Source: Catellatospora vulcania (lineage in GTDB: Bacteria > Actinomycetota > Actinomycetes > Mycobacteriales > Micromonosporaceae). Taken from it: 64,000 nucleotides of DNA. The translations under genes and the position numbers were made by a program. Below are positions 52,997-64,000 of this stretch, piece after piece. The stretch covers positions 124,001 through 188,000 of the forward strand of contig NZ_WARX01000025.1 of the NCBI RefSeq assembly GCF_009720385.1, written 5' to 3'. Each line of letters starts with the position of its first letter. Position 1 is the stretch's first letter. The notes under the pieces are model-generated. The model made no database searches and was not told the DNA's origin. It saw only the letters and a program-made list of their open reading frames with translations.

Positions 52997-54090
52997 CAGA
53001 CCGTGACCAGGTCCTTGAGCTGGGCGTACTTCGACTCCCCGATGCCTTCGACCTGGCGCAGGTCGCCGACGCTGCGGAAGTCTCCATGCCGGGCCCGGTG
53101 GTCCAGGATGCGTTGTGCCAGCACGGGGCCCACCCCCGGCAGCGCGTCGAGCTGAGCGAGAGTCGCGGTGTTCAGGTTCACCGGTCCTGCACCCGGCCCT
53201 GTCCCGGCGGCCGGACCGTCCGCGGCGGCCACGCCCGGCACCCCGATCGCGATCAGCTCGCCGTCGGTGACCTTGCGGGCCAGGTTCACCGCGGACAGGT
53301 CGGTGTCAGGCAGCACCCCGCCCGCCGCCTCGACCGCGTCCGCGACCCGGGCACCCGCAGGCAGCATGACCAGGCCCGGCTTGCGAACCCGCCCGGTCAC
53401 CGCCACGACCAGCAGCGTCGGCGACGGCGACGCGACCGGTCGGCCCGACTCCGCGACCGGCACCGGCACGGGTTCGGGCACAGGCTCGACGGACGGGCGC
53501 GCCTGCCAGGCCAGGTATGCCGCACCCGCAACCACCAGCGCGGCGACGGCTGCCAGTGCCCGCAGCCCGCGCCTCCCAGGATCGAACGCCGCCCGGCCCG
53601 GCAGCGCGCTCGGCGATTCGCCCACCACCGGAACACCTTCCGCATCCGGTAGCGCGCGACCCGGGAAAGCGGTCGGGACGGCGGCGTTCGGCACGACTTC
53701 GGTGGCGGCGGTGGAGTGCGCCGGGAGCACGCCACGCGACGTGGCCACTGGCAGCACGGCTTCAGCGGCGGTCGCGGGGTGCATCGGGAGCACGCCGTGC
53801 GACGTCGCCACCGGCAGCACACCGTGGACGACCGCCGCCGGCGGCTTGGCCACCCGCGGCGCGCCAGACGGCGACAGGACATGGGTGTGCGGGTCGCCCG
53901 AGGCGGTCGGGTCCAGCGGCAACAACTGGCGAGCGGGCCGGGACAGCGCGAAATCGGGCAGGACGTCGAGGAACGGCGCGTCCAGGAGGTCCGGCCAGGG
54001 CGGCGACGCGCTGGCCGGGGTGAGTACGCGGTGCAGCCGGCCGAGGTCGGCCTCGGCGGGCGGCGGCTTACGGAACGGGGACGACGGCAC
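52996..54090 (-). CDS. comEA: ComEA-family DNA receptor with long N-terminal extension
   Basis: 364 residues. A long, low-complexity, probably cytoplasmic N-terminus of about 175 residues, one membrane segment ([20 protein letters not shown]), an SLBB domain ([20 protein letters not shown]) and C-terminal helix-hairpin-helix motifs ([33 protein letters not shown]). It should bind double-stranded DNA outside the cell and pass it to ComEC. The N-terminus contains degenerate copies of [14 protein letters not shown]-like repeats. GTG start. Natural competence is not well established in these actinobacteria, so the role is uncertain. Confidence 0.85.
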   Translation of the reverse strand: MPSSPFRKPPPAEADLGRLHRVLTPASASPPWPDLLDAPFLDVLPDFALSRPARQLLPLDPTASGDPHTHVLSPSGAPRVAKPPAAVVHGVLPVATSHGVLPMHPATAAEAVLPVATSRGVLPAHSTAATEVVPNAAVPTAFPGRALPDAEGVPVVGESPSALPGRAAFDPGRRGLRALAAVAALVVAGAAYLAWQARPSVEPVPEPVPVPVAESGRPVASPSPTLLVVAVTGRVRKPGLVMLPAGARVADAVEAAGGVLPDTDLSAVNLARKVTDGELIAIGVPGVAAADGPAAGTGPGAGPVNLNTATLAQLDALPGVGPVLAQRILDHRARHGDFRSVGDLRQVEGIGESKYAQLKDLVTV

Positions 54091-54402
54091 GGGGCCACGG
54101 TAGGGGCGGGCGCGCGGTGGGCGTACGCCTCAATTCTTGTGCCTGTGGACGACGGGCCGGTTGTGGACAACCGCCTGATCAAGGCCCTGGTGTGTTATGG
54201 CCGCAGCAGGGGCGAGTATTCGTCCGATCACGACTGCCGGTGTCACGCCACCTCAATAAACAGTTTTGACGTTACGAATCATCGATCGCTGTTAACCGCA
54301 CTGCCGCAACGGATTCATCTGCTCCTAGGTTCTGCGTCACCCCTTCGCGGTCGGCGTCATCGGGACCCGGCCGCGGGGTGGGATCTCTGGGAGGAGAGAA
54401 CC
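54091..54402. other. Intergenic region between divergent comEA and subtilase
   Basis: 312 bp. It contains TTGTGGACAA (54161-54170), whose reverse complement is a good match to the DnaA box, and a second weaker TGTGGAC 17 bp earlier. TTGACG near 54267 may be a -35 element for the protease gene, with GGGAGGAG just before its start. No gene recognised. Confidence 0.5.
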
Positions 54403-56361
54403 TTGCGGCATCGAGTTTCCGCCCTGGGCTTCGCGATCATCGTCGCGTTCGCCGGGGCGCTCGGCTCCGGTGGGCCGGCAAACGCCGCCCCCGCCGGCGC
54501 TGAGGCCAGCATCCTGTACGCCGACAGCCCGGGTGCGGTCGCCGACCGCTACATCGTGGTGTTCAAGGACTCCGCGGTGCCCGCGAGCACCGTCGGCACC
54601 AAGGCACGTGACCTGGCCGGCCGCTTCGGCGGCAAGACGCGCCACGTCTACACCGCCGGTCTGCGCGGCTTCTCGGTCGGCATGACCGCGGCGCAGGCGC
54701 GCAAGCTGGCCGCCGACCCCGCGGTCGCCTCCGTCGAGGCGGTGCAGCGCATCGGCATCCTGGACACCCAGAACAATCCCCCGAACTGGGGCGACGACCG
54801 CATCGACCAGGCGAACCTGCCACTGAACCAGGCGTACACGTACCCCACCAACCCGGGTCAGGGGGTGACGGTCTATGTGCTCGACACCGGCATCAACGCC
54901 AACCACGTCGAGTTCACCGGCCGCGTCAAGCAGGGCACGGACATGGTGGACGACGACAGCACGCCGACGGACTGCCACGGACACGGCACGCACGTGGCCG
55001 GCACCGCCGTGGGCACCAGCTACGGCGTGGCCAAGAAGGCCTCCGTGGCATCCGTCCGGGTGCTGAACTGCCAGGGCAGCGGCACCAACGACGACCTCAT
55101 CGCGGGCATCAACTGGGTGCGCACCAACGCCCAGAAGCCGGCCGTGGTGAACTACAGCATCGGCTGCCAGAGCCGCTGCACCAGCCAGGCCATGGACAGC
55201 GCCGTGTCGAGCCTCATCTCGTCGGGCGTGCAGTTCGTCCAGGCGGCGGGCAACTCCTCCGACGACGCCTGCTACTACAGCCCGCAGGCCGTCGCCGCGG
55301 CGGTCACCGTCGGCAACACCAGCAGCAACGACGCCCGCAACAGCAGCAGCAACTACGGCTCCTGCCTGGACATCTTCGCGCCGGGCACGAGCATCGTGTC
55401 GGCGTCGTACTCCAGCAACACCGGCACCGCCACGATGACCGGCACCTCGATGGCCTCGCCGCACACGGCCGGCGCCGCCGCGGTGTACCTGGGCCTGAAC
55501 CCCAACGCCACGCCCGCCCAGGTGCGGGACGCGCTGGTGAACAACGCCACCACGGGCAAGGTCACCTCGCCGGGGACGGGTTCGCCGAACCGGCTGCTCT
55601 ACACGGGCTTCATGAACGGCGGGACCAACCCCAACAACCCGTCGGTCACCAACCCGGGTAACAAGAGCGGCGTGGTCGGGCAGTCGGCCAGCCTCCAGAT
55701 GCAGGCTTCCGGCGGCACGTCGCCGTACACCTGGAGCGCCTCGGGCCTGCCGGCCGGGCTGTCGATCAGCTCGTCCAGCGGCCTGATCTCGGGCACCCCG
55801 ACCACCGCGGGCACCTCGAACGTCACGGTGACGGTCACCGACTCGGCGAGCAAGACCGGGTCGACGAACTTCACCTGGACGATCACCACCGGTGGCGGCG
55901 GCTGCACCGCGGCGCAGGTCGTCGGCAACGCCGGCTTCGAGAGCGGCACCACGCCGTGGACGGCCGACACGGGCGTCGTCGGCGCCTGGGCGGGCTCGGG
56001 CTACCCGGGCAAGACCGGCACCCGCAGCGCGTGGCTGGGCGGCCAGGGCCAGACCCAGACCGACTGGGTACAGCAGTCGGTGACGATCCCGGCCGGCTGC
56101 ACCAGCGCCACGCTGCGCTACTGGGTGCGCATCACCACCGCCGAGACCGACGGACAGGTCTGGGACCGGCTGACGGTGACCATGGGCAGCACGACCGTGG
56201 CCACCGCCACCAACCTCGACGCCAACTCCGCCTACGTGGAGAAGGTCGTCAACGTGGGCCAGTTCGCCGGGCAGACGGTGACGCTGAAGTTCAACGGCGT
56301 CGAGGACCAGTCGCTGCAGACCAGCTGGGTCATCGACGATGTGACCATCAACGTCTCCTGA
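54403..56361 (+). CDS. Secreted subtilisin-like serine protease with I9 propeptide and Ig-like and jelly-roll domains
   Basis: 652 residues from a TTG start with GGGAGGAG upstream. Signal peptide (residues 1-28), inhibitor I9 propeptide ([11 protein letters not shown] to [10 protein letters not shown]), then S8 catalytic domain with Asp161 (VLDTGIN), His194 (GHGTHVAG) and Ser349 (GTSMASPH). After the protease lies a bacterial Ig-like domain ([20 protein letters not shown] region) with He_PIG features (SGLPAGLSI) and a C-terminal carbohydrate-binding-like domain ([11 protein letters not shown]). The catalytic triad is intact. Secreted proteinase-K-like protease that likely feeds on protein. 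Numbering uses the TTG as residue 1. Confidence 0.92.
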   Translation: MRHRVSALGFAIIVAFAGALGSGGPANAAPAGAEASILYADSPGAVADRYIVVFKDSAVPASTVGTKARDLAGRFGGKTRHVYTAGLRGFSVGMTAAQARKLAADPAVASVEAVQRIGILDTQNNPPNWGDDRIDQANLPLNQAYTYPTNPGQGVTVYVLDTGINANHVEFTGRVKQGTDMVDDDSTPTDCHGHGTHVAGTAVGTSYGVAKKASVASVRVLNCQGSGTNDDLIAGINWVRTNAQKPAVVNYSIGCQSRCTSQAMDSAVSSLISSGVQFVQAAGNSSDDACYYSPQAVAAAVTVGNTSSNDARNSSSNYGSCLDIFAPGTSIVSASYSSNTGTATMTGTSMASPHTAGAAAVYLGLNPNATPAQVRDALVNNATTGKVTSPGTGSPNRLLYTGFMNGGTNPNNPSVTNPGNKSGVVGQSASLQMQASGGTSPYTWSASGLPAGLSISSSSGLISGTPTTAGTSNVTVTVTDSASKTGSTNFTWTITTGGGGCTAAQVVGNAGFESGTTPWTADTGVVGAWAGSGYPGKTGTRSAWLGGQGQTQTDWVQQSVTIPAGCTSATLRYWVRITTAETDGQVWDRLTVTMGSTTVATATNLDANSAYVEKVVNVGQFAGQTVTLKFNGVEDQSLQTSWVIDDVTINVS

Positions 56362-56420
56362 CCAGGGGACGGGGACGGGGGGAACGAGCGGCCGGGCATC
56401 TCACGACGATGCCCGGCCGT

Positions 56421-57359
56421 TCATTCCCACTCCCAGCGCATGCCGACGATGCCCGGCGGGATGTCCGCCGCGACCAGGTGCGCACCGTGCGTCGAGCCGA
56501 TCCACACCTCGCGTACGCCCTGGTCGGGGGCGTGCAGGCCGCGCCGCTCGAAGCGGTAGCAGCGGGCCGGCACCGCGTCGCGGTCGAACTGCACCTGCAG
56601 CACGTACTCCCCGACCGGCACCGAGAAGCCGCGGTAGTAGTTGTCGGTGGCGACCAGCGAGCCGCTCTCGAACTCGTACTCGACGACGACGGTGTCGCCC
56701 TGCGAGAGCATCCGGTCGAAAATGATCTCGGCGGCCTGCAGGCCCGATTCCGGATCCGAGCGCACCCGGCCCAGCCGGCAGTTGCGCAGGGCGTGCACGC
56801 CGGTGGGCGCGCCCAGGTCGTCGGTGCGGAAGATGCCGACGGTGCGCGACACCCGGTCCACGTTGGCCCGCAACACCTGGCGGCAGTTGAGCCGCAGCTC
56901 CTGACGCTGCGCCCCCACCTGGTACAGGTCGTGCAGGCTGATCCGGGTGAGCTCGTGATAGGTCCACCGGTCCAGCTCACGGATGATCTTCGAGACGCTG
57001 TTGCCGTCCTCGAAGAGCCGGTCGATGTCGATGGTCCCCGGCGGCTGGTTGAGCCAGCGGCCGCGGGGCCGGCGCGGGCCGAGCTGGGCGATGAGCGATT
57101 CGGCGGGCAGTGACAGGATCTGTTCCAGCATCCGCACGGCCTTCATGGACTCGGGACGCTCGGGACGGCTGCGACCGCGCCGCCAGTAGCTGAGGGTGGC
57201 CAGGCTGACGCTGATGCCGGCGGCGGACAGTTTCTCCTGGATCTCCTCCGGCCGGATGCCCCGGTCCTCGATGGCCAGGTGCAGGGCGGCGGAGAACGGG
57301 CCGGTACGCAGCGCATGCGCCAGGTCCCGGCCGAGAAGTTCAGAACGAGCCTTCTCCAT
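56421..57359 (-). CDS. HTH-domain regulator of unknown type
   Basis: 312 residues. N-terminal HTH of about 90 residues: AALHLAIEDRGIRPEEIQEK and GISVSLATLSYWRRGRSRP resemble XRE-type helices. The rest is a beta-rich domain of about 200 residues with WTYHELTRISLHDLYQVGA and VEYEFESGSLVATDNYYRG and a DNYYRGF-type motif that may bind ligand. Family not recognised in detail. ATG at 57359, preceded by GATACT 8 nt upstream (leaderless-like). Opposite orientation to the subtilase, whose stop is 60 bp from this gene's stop. Confidence 0.65.
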   Translation of the reverse strand: MEKARSELLGRDLAHALRTGPFSAALHLAIEDRGIRPEEIQEKLSAAGISVSLATLSYWRRGRSRPERPESMKAVRMLEQILSLPAESLIAQLGPRRPRGRWLNQPPGTIDIDRLFEDGNSVSKIIRELDRWTYHELTRISLHDLYQVGAQRQELRLNCRQVLRANVDRVSRTVGIFRTDDLGAPTGVHALRNCRLGRVRSDPESGLQAAEIIFDRMLSQGDTVVVEYEFESGSLVATDNYYRGFSVPVGEYVLQVQFDRDAVPARCYRFERRGLHAPDQGVREVWIGSTHGAHLVAADIPPGIVGMRWEWE

Positions 57360-57437
57360 GAACGCTGAGTATCGACACTCCCCCGCCCAGGCGCTACCCA
57401 TCCGGGCCACGCGATGCGCCCCACCCCTCGCCCGCTA

Positions 57438-57500
57438 TAGACGTTGGCCTATCTGGATGAGTTTTCTGCGATCGAAGTCATCCAGATAGGCCGACGTCTA
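57438..57500. repeat. Long inverted repeat, family A, copy 1
   Basis: Arms TAGACGTTGGCCTATCTGGA and its partner match at 22 of 23 positions, around a 17-nt loop. Almost identical arms occur at 60701. It lies after the degV stop (minus strand) and upstream of the HTH gene. Confidence 0.85.
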
Positions 57501-57564
57501 TGAAAGGCACGAGCCGTGAGCCACCGGCCACAGGCCGCGAACCGCGCCGACCGCGCGGGGCGGG

Positions 57565-58443
57565 TCAGAGCTGGTCGTCGAGGAGGGACTGGGCCGCCTC
57601 GGGGAGGCGGTGCACGACGACACCGGCCAGGCCGGGGCCGACATGCGCGGCCACCACGGCACCGACCTCGCTGGTGTACAGCTCACACAGCCGGTCGCCA
57701 AGACGTTCACGCAGCGCCCCCGCGATCCACTCGGCCCGCTCCGCGGCAGCCAGGTGGTGCACGGCCACCTCGACGGGCCCGTCACCGGCCGCCTCCAGCG
57801 CGAGCGCGACCAGCCGGTCCAGCGCACGGGCGGCGGTGCGCACCTTGTCGCGCATGGTGATGCCGCCCGCGGAGACCTCCAGCAGGGGCTTGACCGCCAG
57901 CGCGGTGCCCAGCAGGGCGGAGGCGGCGTTGATGCGGCCACCGCGGCGCAGGTGCTCCAGCGTGTCCACGTAGAAGAAGGTGCTGGTGCGTTCGATGGTG
58001 TGCAGGGCCGCGTCGCGTACCCCCGCCAGGTCTTCGCCCTGCGCCGCGGCCCGCACCGCGGCCAGGGCAGGGAAGCCCACGCCCATCGCGGCCGAGCAGG
58101 AGTCGATCACCTCGACGGGCCCGGCCGCCTCGCCGGCCGCGGTCGACGCGGCCCCGAGCGTGCCGGACAGCGCACCGGCCAGGTGCACCGAGACGATGCC
58201 GTCCACCCCGGTCGCGAACAGCTTGTCGTAGACCTGGGCGAACTCGGCCGGGGTGGGCTGGGAGGTGGTCACCGCGACCCGGCGGGCGGCCAGCGCGACG
58301 GCGACCTCGGCCGGGCTGACCTCGACACCTTCCCGGCCGGACACGCCGCCGAGCACGACGTGCAGCGGCACGACGGTCAGCGACCCGTCCGCGACGGTGG
58401 CGGGCAGGTAGGCAGTGGAGTCGGTGACGACCGCTACGGACAT
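57565..58443 (-). CDS. DegV-family fatty-acid-binding protein
   Basis: 292 residues. DegV proteins bind fatty acids and serve the FakA/FakB kinase pathway in Gram-positives. VAVVTDSTAYLP at the N-terminus, TTSQPTPAEFAQVYD, LSGTLGAASTAAGEA and YVDTLEHLRRGGRINAASA are all family signatures. The ATG at 58443 is 6 nt from TAACGT (leaderless pattern). Whether a FakA partner exists is not seen here. Confidence 0.9.
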   Translation of the reverse strand: MSVAVVTDSTAYLPATVADGSLTVVPLHVVLGGVSGREGVEVSPAEVAVALAARRVAVTTSQPTPAEFAQVYDKLFATGVDGIVSVHLAGALSGTLGAASTAAGEAAGPVEVIDSCSAAMGVGFPALAAVRAAAQGEDLAGVRDAALHTIERTSTFFYVDTLEHLRRGGRINAASALLGTALAVKPLLEVSAGGITMRDKVRTAARALDRLVALALEAAGDGPVEVAVHHLAAAERAEWIAGALRERLGDRLCELYTSEVGAVVAAHVGPGLAGVVVHRLPEAAQSLLDDQL

Positions 58444-58460
58444 GCGGGCACGTTAACCGG

Positions 58461-58895
58461 TCACGACGACTGCGCCGAGATGACCTCGAGCACAGGGCCC
58501 ATCTGGCAGATCGTCATGACGTCGTCGCGCAGCCGGCCGCGGATCGACACGGTGGCGCCGGGCTTGACGATGTTCGGGTCACCGCCCATCAGCTGGTACG
58601 TGGTGCCGGTGTCGGCGCGCAGCACGGTGCAGCCGCCCTCCAGCTCCACCCGCTCGACCCGGCCGCGCACCGAGATGACCTGGCCGTCCTTGGCGGGCGG
58701 CGGCACCACGGGGCCGGACATGCTCGGCTTCGGCTTGCCACCCGGGCTGACGGGCGGCACGGCGGAGGCCGACGGTTGCGGGGTCACGGAACTGCCCACC
58801 TCCGGCTCCTCGGTCGGGGCGCAGGCCGTGAGCAGGAGACCGCCCAGCAGCGCGCCGGTCAGCAACAGATGAGTGAGGGGGCTTCGCGTGGTCAT
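58461..58895 (-). CDS. Putative lipoprotein
   Basis: 144 residues. Signal sequence with lipobox LTAC (LTGALLGGLLLTACAPTEE), then a Pro/Ser-rich linker and an 80-residue OB-like domain (DGQVISVRGRVERVELEGG; VKPGATVSIRGRLRDDVM). The domain has two cysteines (GGCTVLRA; MTICQMG). Function unknown. ATG at 58895 is 10 nt after TAGCGT. Between degV and the phosphatase gene, same strand. Confidence 0.75.
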   Translation of the reverse strand: MTTRSPLTHLLLTGALLGGLLLTACAPTEEPEVGSSVTPQPSASAVPPVSPGGKPKPSMSGPVVPPPAKDGQVISVRGRVERVELEGGCTVLRADTGTTYQLMGGDPNIVKPGATVSIRGRLRDDVMTICQMGPVLEVISAQSS

Positions 58896-58939
58896 GTCAG
58901 TTCGGACGCTACCGCCCTGGCGCAAGTTGCGCGAGTGGG

Positions 58940-59566
58940 TCACACGCCGACGTTGTACGCCGACAGCCGCCACCCGTACGACGACTGCAGGATCAGGTCG
59001 ACCCAGTGGCAGTTCTGCACCGGCGCGACCGTCGGCAGCATCTCCTCGGGCCAGCCCAGCAGCGCGGCCACCCCGTACTTGATGGCGCCGCCGTGACTGA
59101 CCAGGACCGTGGTGGCCCCGGGTGCCCGCTCGGCGGCCTGCCGGATCGTCTCGCTGACCCGCTTGCCCAGGTCGGGCAGCGACTCGACGCCGTCGCCCGG
59201 ATCCGGGTCAGCGGCGCGCCAGCGGGCGTACGAGTCCGGGAAGCGCTCGCGCACCTCCGGGGTGGTCAGCCCCTGCCAGGAGCCGAAGTGCCGCTCGCGC
59301 AGCCGGGCGTCGCGCTCGGGCGTGAGCCCGGTCAGCTCGGCCAGCGGCGCGGCGGTCATCGTGCAACGGCTCAGGTCGCTGGTGATCATGCGCGAGGCCC
59401 CGCTGCGCGCGAGCATCACGGCCGCGGCCTGGGCCTGCGCCCGGCCGCGGTCGTTGACCGGCACGTCCAGCTGTCCCTGGACCCGCTGCTCGGCGTTCCA
59501 GTCGGTGTTGCCGTGCCGCCACAGCAGGACGCGAGTGATCGCCTCCTGCCCCCTTTCCAGGCTCAC
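58940..59566 (-). CDS. Histidine phosphatase (phosphoglycerate mutase-like)
   Basis: 208 residues. RHG motif in LLWRHGNTDWNAEQRVQG, ERHFGSWQGLTTPE (family E) and VLVSHGGAIKYGV with the second catalytic His. A typical acid phosphatase of the PGM-like branch; the substrate is unknown. Start GTG overlaps the rsfS stop (GTGA). From memory, mycobacterial Rv2419c, a glucosyl-3-phosphoglycerate phosphatase, has this position, so a similar role in glucosylglycerate or polysaccharide synthesis is possible. Confidence 0.88.
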   Translation of the reverse strand: MSLERGQEAITRVLLWRHGNTDWNAEQRVQGQLDVPVNDRGRAQAQAAAVMLARSGASRMITSDLSRCTMTAAPLAELTGLTPERDARLRERHFGSWQGLTTPEVRERFPDSYARWRAADPDPGDGVESLPDLGKRVSETIRQAAERAPGATTVLVSHGGAIKYGVAALLGWPEEMLPTVAPVQNCHWVDLILQSSYGWRLSAYNVGV

Positions 59567-59952
59567 GCAGCGTCCTGGGTGGCCAGGTCCCGGTCGACGA
59601 ACTCGATCCGGGCGCAGTCCTTCCAGAGCCGGTCGAGGGCGTAGAACTCGCGCTCCTCGCTGTGCTGGATGTGCACGACGATGTCGCCGAAGTCGAGCAG
59701 CACCCAGCGGCCGGCCCGCTCGCCTTCGCGGCGGATCGGCTTGGCCTTCTCGGGCAGCTGCATCAGGGCGTCTTCGACAGCGTCGACGATGGCCAGGACC
59801 TGGCGCTCGTTCGGAGCGGAGGCGACCACGAAGACGTCGGTGAGGACGAGCTGCTCGCCCACGTCCATCAGGACGATGTCCTCGGCCTTCTTGTCGGCGG
59901 CCGCCTGCGCGGCGGCCAGGGCCATCTCGACGGCACGCTCGGTTGCGGGCAC
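59563..59952 (-). CDS. rsfS: Ribosomal silencing factor RsfS
   Basis: 129 residues. It binds ribosomal protein L14 and blocks 50S joining in stationary phase. DKKAEDIVLMDVGEQLVLTD, FVVASAPNERQVLAIVDAVE and WVLLDFGDIVVHIQHSEERE are the family landmarks. GTG start at 59952 with AAAGGA 5 nt upstream. Downstream neighbour of nadD, the common arrangement in bacteria. Confidence 0.94.
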   Translation of the reverse strand: MPATERAVEMALAAAQAAADKKAEDIVLMDVGEQLVLTDVFVVASAPNERQVLAIVDAVEDALMQLPEKAKPIRREGERAGRWVLLDFGDIVVHIQHSEEREFYALDRLWKDCARIEFVDRDLATQDAA

Positions 59953-60073
59953 CTTGGTCCTTTCGTCGGTGGCCTGTCCGCGATGCTCGCGATCAGGCTC
60001 AGCATCCAGAGTCTCACAAGGATTACCCGGTACGCCGCCGAGATAGTCACGCGGTGGGCCCGGACACCCGGAA

Positions 60074-60658
60074 TCAACGGTATAGATGCCGCTTTGTGAT
60101 GTATTGCACTACCCCGTCCGGTACCAGGTACCACACCGGCTGGCCCGACGCGACGCGCCGGCGGCAGTCCGTCGACGAGATCGCCATGGCCGGCACCTGG
60201 ACCAGGCTCACCACGTCGGCGGGCAGGTGCGCGTCGGTGAGCATGAACCCCGGACGGGTGACCCCCACGAAGTGGGCCAGCTCGAACAGCTGGTCCGCGT
60301 CCTTCCAAGAGAGGATCCTGGAGAGCGCGTCGGCACCGGTGATGAAGAACAGCTCGGTCTTCTCGCCGTACTGGTCGCGCAGCTCGCGCAGCGTGTCGAC
60401 CGTGTACGTCGGCCCGACCCGGTCGACGTCGACCCGGCTCACGCTGAACCGCGGATTGGACGCGGTCGCGATGACGGTCATCAGATAGCGGTCCTCTGCC
60501 GGGGTGACCGCGTGCTCGGTCTTCTGCCACGGCTGTCCCGTCGGCACGAAGACGACCTCGTCGAGCGCGTACCGGTCAGCCACCTCGCTGGCCGCGACGA
60601 GGTGACCGTGGTGGATGGGGTCGAAGGTTCCGCCCATGATCCCGATACGTGTCGCCAC
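60074..60658 (-). CDS. nadD: Nicotinate-nucleotide adenylyltransferase
   Basis: 194 residues. Adds AMP to nicotinate mononucleotide in NAD synthesis. [15 protein letters not shown] carries the HxGH motif and [13 protein letters not shown] the ISSTxxR signature. [13 protein letters not shown] binds the ATP end. GTG start at 60658 with TAGAAT 6 nt upstream (leaderless pattern). The 121-bp gap between nadD and rsfS probably holds the rsfS promoter. Confidence 0.94.
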   Translation of the reverse strand: MATRIGIMGGTFDPIHHGHLVAASEVADRYALDEVVFVPTGQPWQKTEHAVTPAEDRYLMTVIATASNPRFSVSRVDVDRVGPTYTVDTLRELRDQYGEKTELFFITGADALSRILSWKDADQLFELAHFVGVTRPGFMLTDAHLPADVVSLVQVPAMAISSTDCRRRVASGQPVWYLVPDGVVQYITKRHLYR

Positions 60659-60700
60659 GCGCCGATTCTATGCCCGCTCGTCCGACGTCCCGGTTGTTCA

Positions 60701-60763
60701 TAGACGTTGGCCTATCTGGATGACTTTTCGGCGATCGGAGTCATCCAGATAGGCCGACGTCTA
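60701..60763. repeat. Long inverted repeat, family A, copy 2
   Basis: Same arms as at 57438 (TAGACGTTGGCCTATCTGGA), here around a 17-nt loop. It follows pepN (minus strand stop at 60829) and precedes the nadD promoter. Confidence 0.85.
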
Positions 60764-60828
60764 CGTAAGGCGGGGACTCAGACGCGCGTCCCGCCGAGCG
60801 GTTCGGCGGGACGCGGTCGCGGGGCAGG

Positions 60829-63318
<2,490 letters not shown>

Positions 63319-63385
63319 GACGCCCATCCTGCCTGACGGCAGCGGGTGGTGAACGGCCGGTAACCCCTTACGCTCAGCAACGTTC

Positions 63386-63414
63386 TTGCCGATCAAGGCG
63401 GGTGCGGGGATACT
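63386..63414 (+). promoter_or_regulatory. Promoter of the trpS leader
   Basis: TTGCCG (63386-63391), 17-nt spacer, GATACT (63409-63414), then a 7-nt gap to the leader-peptide ATG at 63422. The transcript should therefore begin at or close to the ATG. Confidence 0.7.
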
Positions 63415-63421
63415 TGTCGCC

Positions 63422-63457
63422 ATGCGGACGACGAGCACCATGTGGCGGCTGCCCTGA
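63422..63457 (+). CDS. Leader peptide of trpS attenuator
   Basis: 11 residues, MRTTSTMWRLP, with a single Trp codon (63443-63445) three codons before the Pro and four before the stop. Leaderless by spacing. Its stop is 1 nt before the first antiterminator arm. Confidence 0.7.
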   Translation: MRTTSTMWRLP

Positions 63458-63458
63458 C

Positions 63459-63514
63459 GGGCGGCCCGCTTCCGCGAACCCAGTAGACGACCCAGGCCGC
63501 CCCTCCGGGCGGCC
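63459..63514 (+). promoter_or_regulatory. Attenuator: antiterminator and terminator arms
   Basis: GGGCGGCC at 63459-63466 can pair with GGCCGCCC at 63495-63502 (antiterminator); GGCCGCCC can instead pair with GGGCGGCC at 63507-63514 (terminator, followed by TTCTTC). Stalling at the Trp codon should leave the first arm free and allow readthrough; completing the peptide should cover it and favour termination. Confidence 0.75.
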
Positions 63515-63585
63515 TTCTTCGTGCACGGCTCATGCCGTGCGCCGAGGTCTCCGGACGGGGTGGCCCGACTCCCGAGGAGACCGAC

Positions 63586-64000
63586 ATGACCATCGCCCCG
63601 ACCCGCGTCCGCGCCCGCCGGTTGTCCGCCTGCAAGCCCACCGGGCACCTGCAGCTCGGCAACCTGTTCGGCATGATCGCGCCGCTGGTGGCCGGCCAGG
63701 ACGACAGCGAGACCATCACCATGCTCGCCGACCTGCACTCGCTGACCGTCGAGCACGACCCCGCCGCGGTACGCACGCTGACCCTGGAACAGGCCGCGGT
63801 GCTGCTCGCCGCCGGGGTCGACCCGGAGCGCTGCACCCTCTACGTCCAATCCCACCTGCCCGAGCACACCCAACTGCACTACCTGCTCGAATGCGCCACC
63901 GGCTACGGCGAGGCGCAGCGCATGGTCGCGTTCAAGGAGAAGGCGGCACGGGCCGAGCAGGTGCGGCTCAGCCTGCTCACCTATCCGGTGCTGATGGCGG
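63586..64000 (+). CDS. trpS: Tryptophanyl-tRNA synthetase, N-terminal part (cut by window edge)
   Basis: 138 residues visible. Class I signature in the variant form KPTGHLQLGNLFG (HIGH replaced by HLGN-like). It continues LADLHSLTVEHDP, YVQSHLPEHTQLHYLLEC and MVAFKEKAARAEQ. The KMSKS motif lies outside. The ATG has GAGGAG upstream. The leader-peptide attenuator fits the auxiliary, antibiotic-resistant TrpRS1 of Streptomyces, which is regulated by ribosome-mediated attenuation (from memory); whether this copy is the auxiliary type cannot be proved from this part. Confidence 0.88.
   Translation, partial: MTIAPTRVRARRLSACKPTGHLQLGNLFGMIAPLVAGQDDSETITMLADLHSLTVEHDPAAVRTLTLEQAAVLLAAGVDPERCTLYVQSHLPEHTQLHYLLECATGYGEAQRMVAFKEKAARAEQVRLSLLTYPVLMA

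Noticed and set aside
54161-54170. DnaA-box match between comEA and the subtilase as a possible origin.
   Set aside because: One good box and one weak one, no AT-rich unwinding element, no dnaA or dnaN nearby; single boxes occur by chance.
63319-63879. Long in-frame N-terminal extension of pepN (frame open to 63879).
   Set aside because: The conserved aminopeptidase N start is at 63318 with a good ribosome-binding site. The extension overlaps the trpS leader and gene and has no family similarity.

Overview
This is 64 kb of high-GC DNA, very probably chromosomal sequence from an actinobacterium. Frequent GTG starts, leaderless-looking promoters, ImmA/IrrE-type regulators, chaplin-like exported proteins and repeat families of the kind common in Micromonosporaceae all suggest a filamentous actinomycete of that family; the genus is an inference. 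From memory, the backbone order (glyS, smtB, zur, uppS, recO, era, hlyC-type protein, ybeY, phoH, rsmE, dnaJ, hrcA, hemW, lepA, rpsT, holA, comEC/comEA, degV, phosphatase, rsfS, nadD, pepN) matches the Mycobacterium tuberculosis Rv2357c to Rv2421c stretch and beyond, so this is a conserved housekeeping region with accessory genes set between.

Layout. 1-6.4 kb: the 5' end of glyS, small membrane and monooxygenase-like genes, then a zinc unit with a Zur-box-like site, znuA-znuC-znuB, an SmtB/ArsR regulator and zur. smtB and zur are joined by a 71-bp tandem repeat that forms an unbroken chain of overlapping micro-ORFs. 6.5-10.4 kb: an acyl-CoA dehydrogenase and a DUF1980/DUF318 permease pair. 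10.5-13.4 kb: a TPP riboswitch controlling a YkoE-D-C thiamine-precursor ECF transporter. 13.5-22.4 kb: uppS, recO, era, an XRE/ImmA-like regulator, purC, a possible toxin-antitoxin pair and two exported proteins. 22.4-26.7 kb: a divergent LacI regulator and a three-gene sugar or polyol catabolic operon with a perfect palindromic operator. 26.7-37.5 kb: CNNM/CBS protein, ybeY, phoH, serine hydrolase, HIT, SDR, rsmE, dnaJ and hrcA with a CIRCE element. 37.6-45 kb: hemW, an enoyl-CoA hydratase-like protein, a secreted lytic-transglycosylase-like protein, a PhyH dioxygenase and two chaplin-like repeat proteins. 45-54 kb: NUDIX, lepA, rpsT, holA, comEC and comEA. 54-64 kb: a secreted subtilase, an HTH regulator, degV, phosphatase, rsfS, nadD, pepN and the start of a trpS gene that carries a leader-peptide attenuator.

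Four points stand out. First, the smtB-zur intergenic region is MIRU-like: each repeat carries a GTG start, a ribosome-binding site and a stop that overlaps the next start. Second, trpS has a compact attenuator with a single Trp codon and mutually exclusive hairpins. Third, at least five families of dispersed long palindromes sit mostly between genes, and one further palindrome lies in frame inside comEC. Fourth, two paralogous exported proteins are built from a two-cysteine repeat that recalls chaplins. Many genes also show a TANNNT box 6-7 nt before the start codon, as expected for leaderless mRNAs. No tRNA, rRNA, CRISPR array, prophage or insertion sequence was seen.
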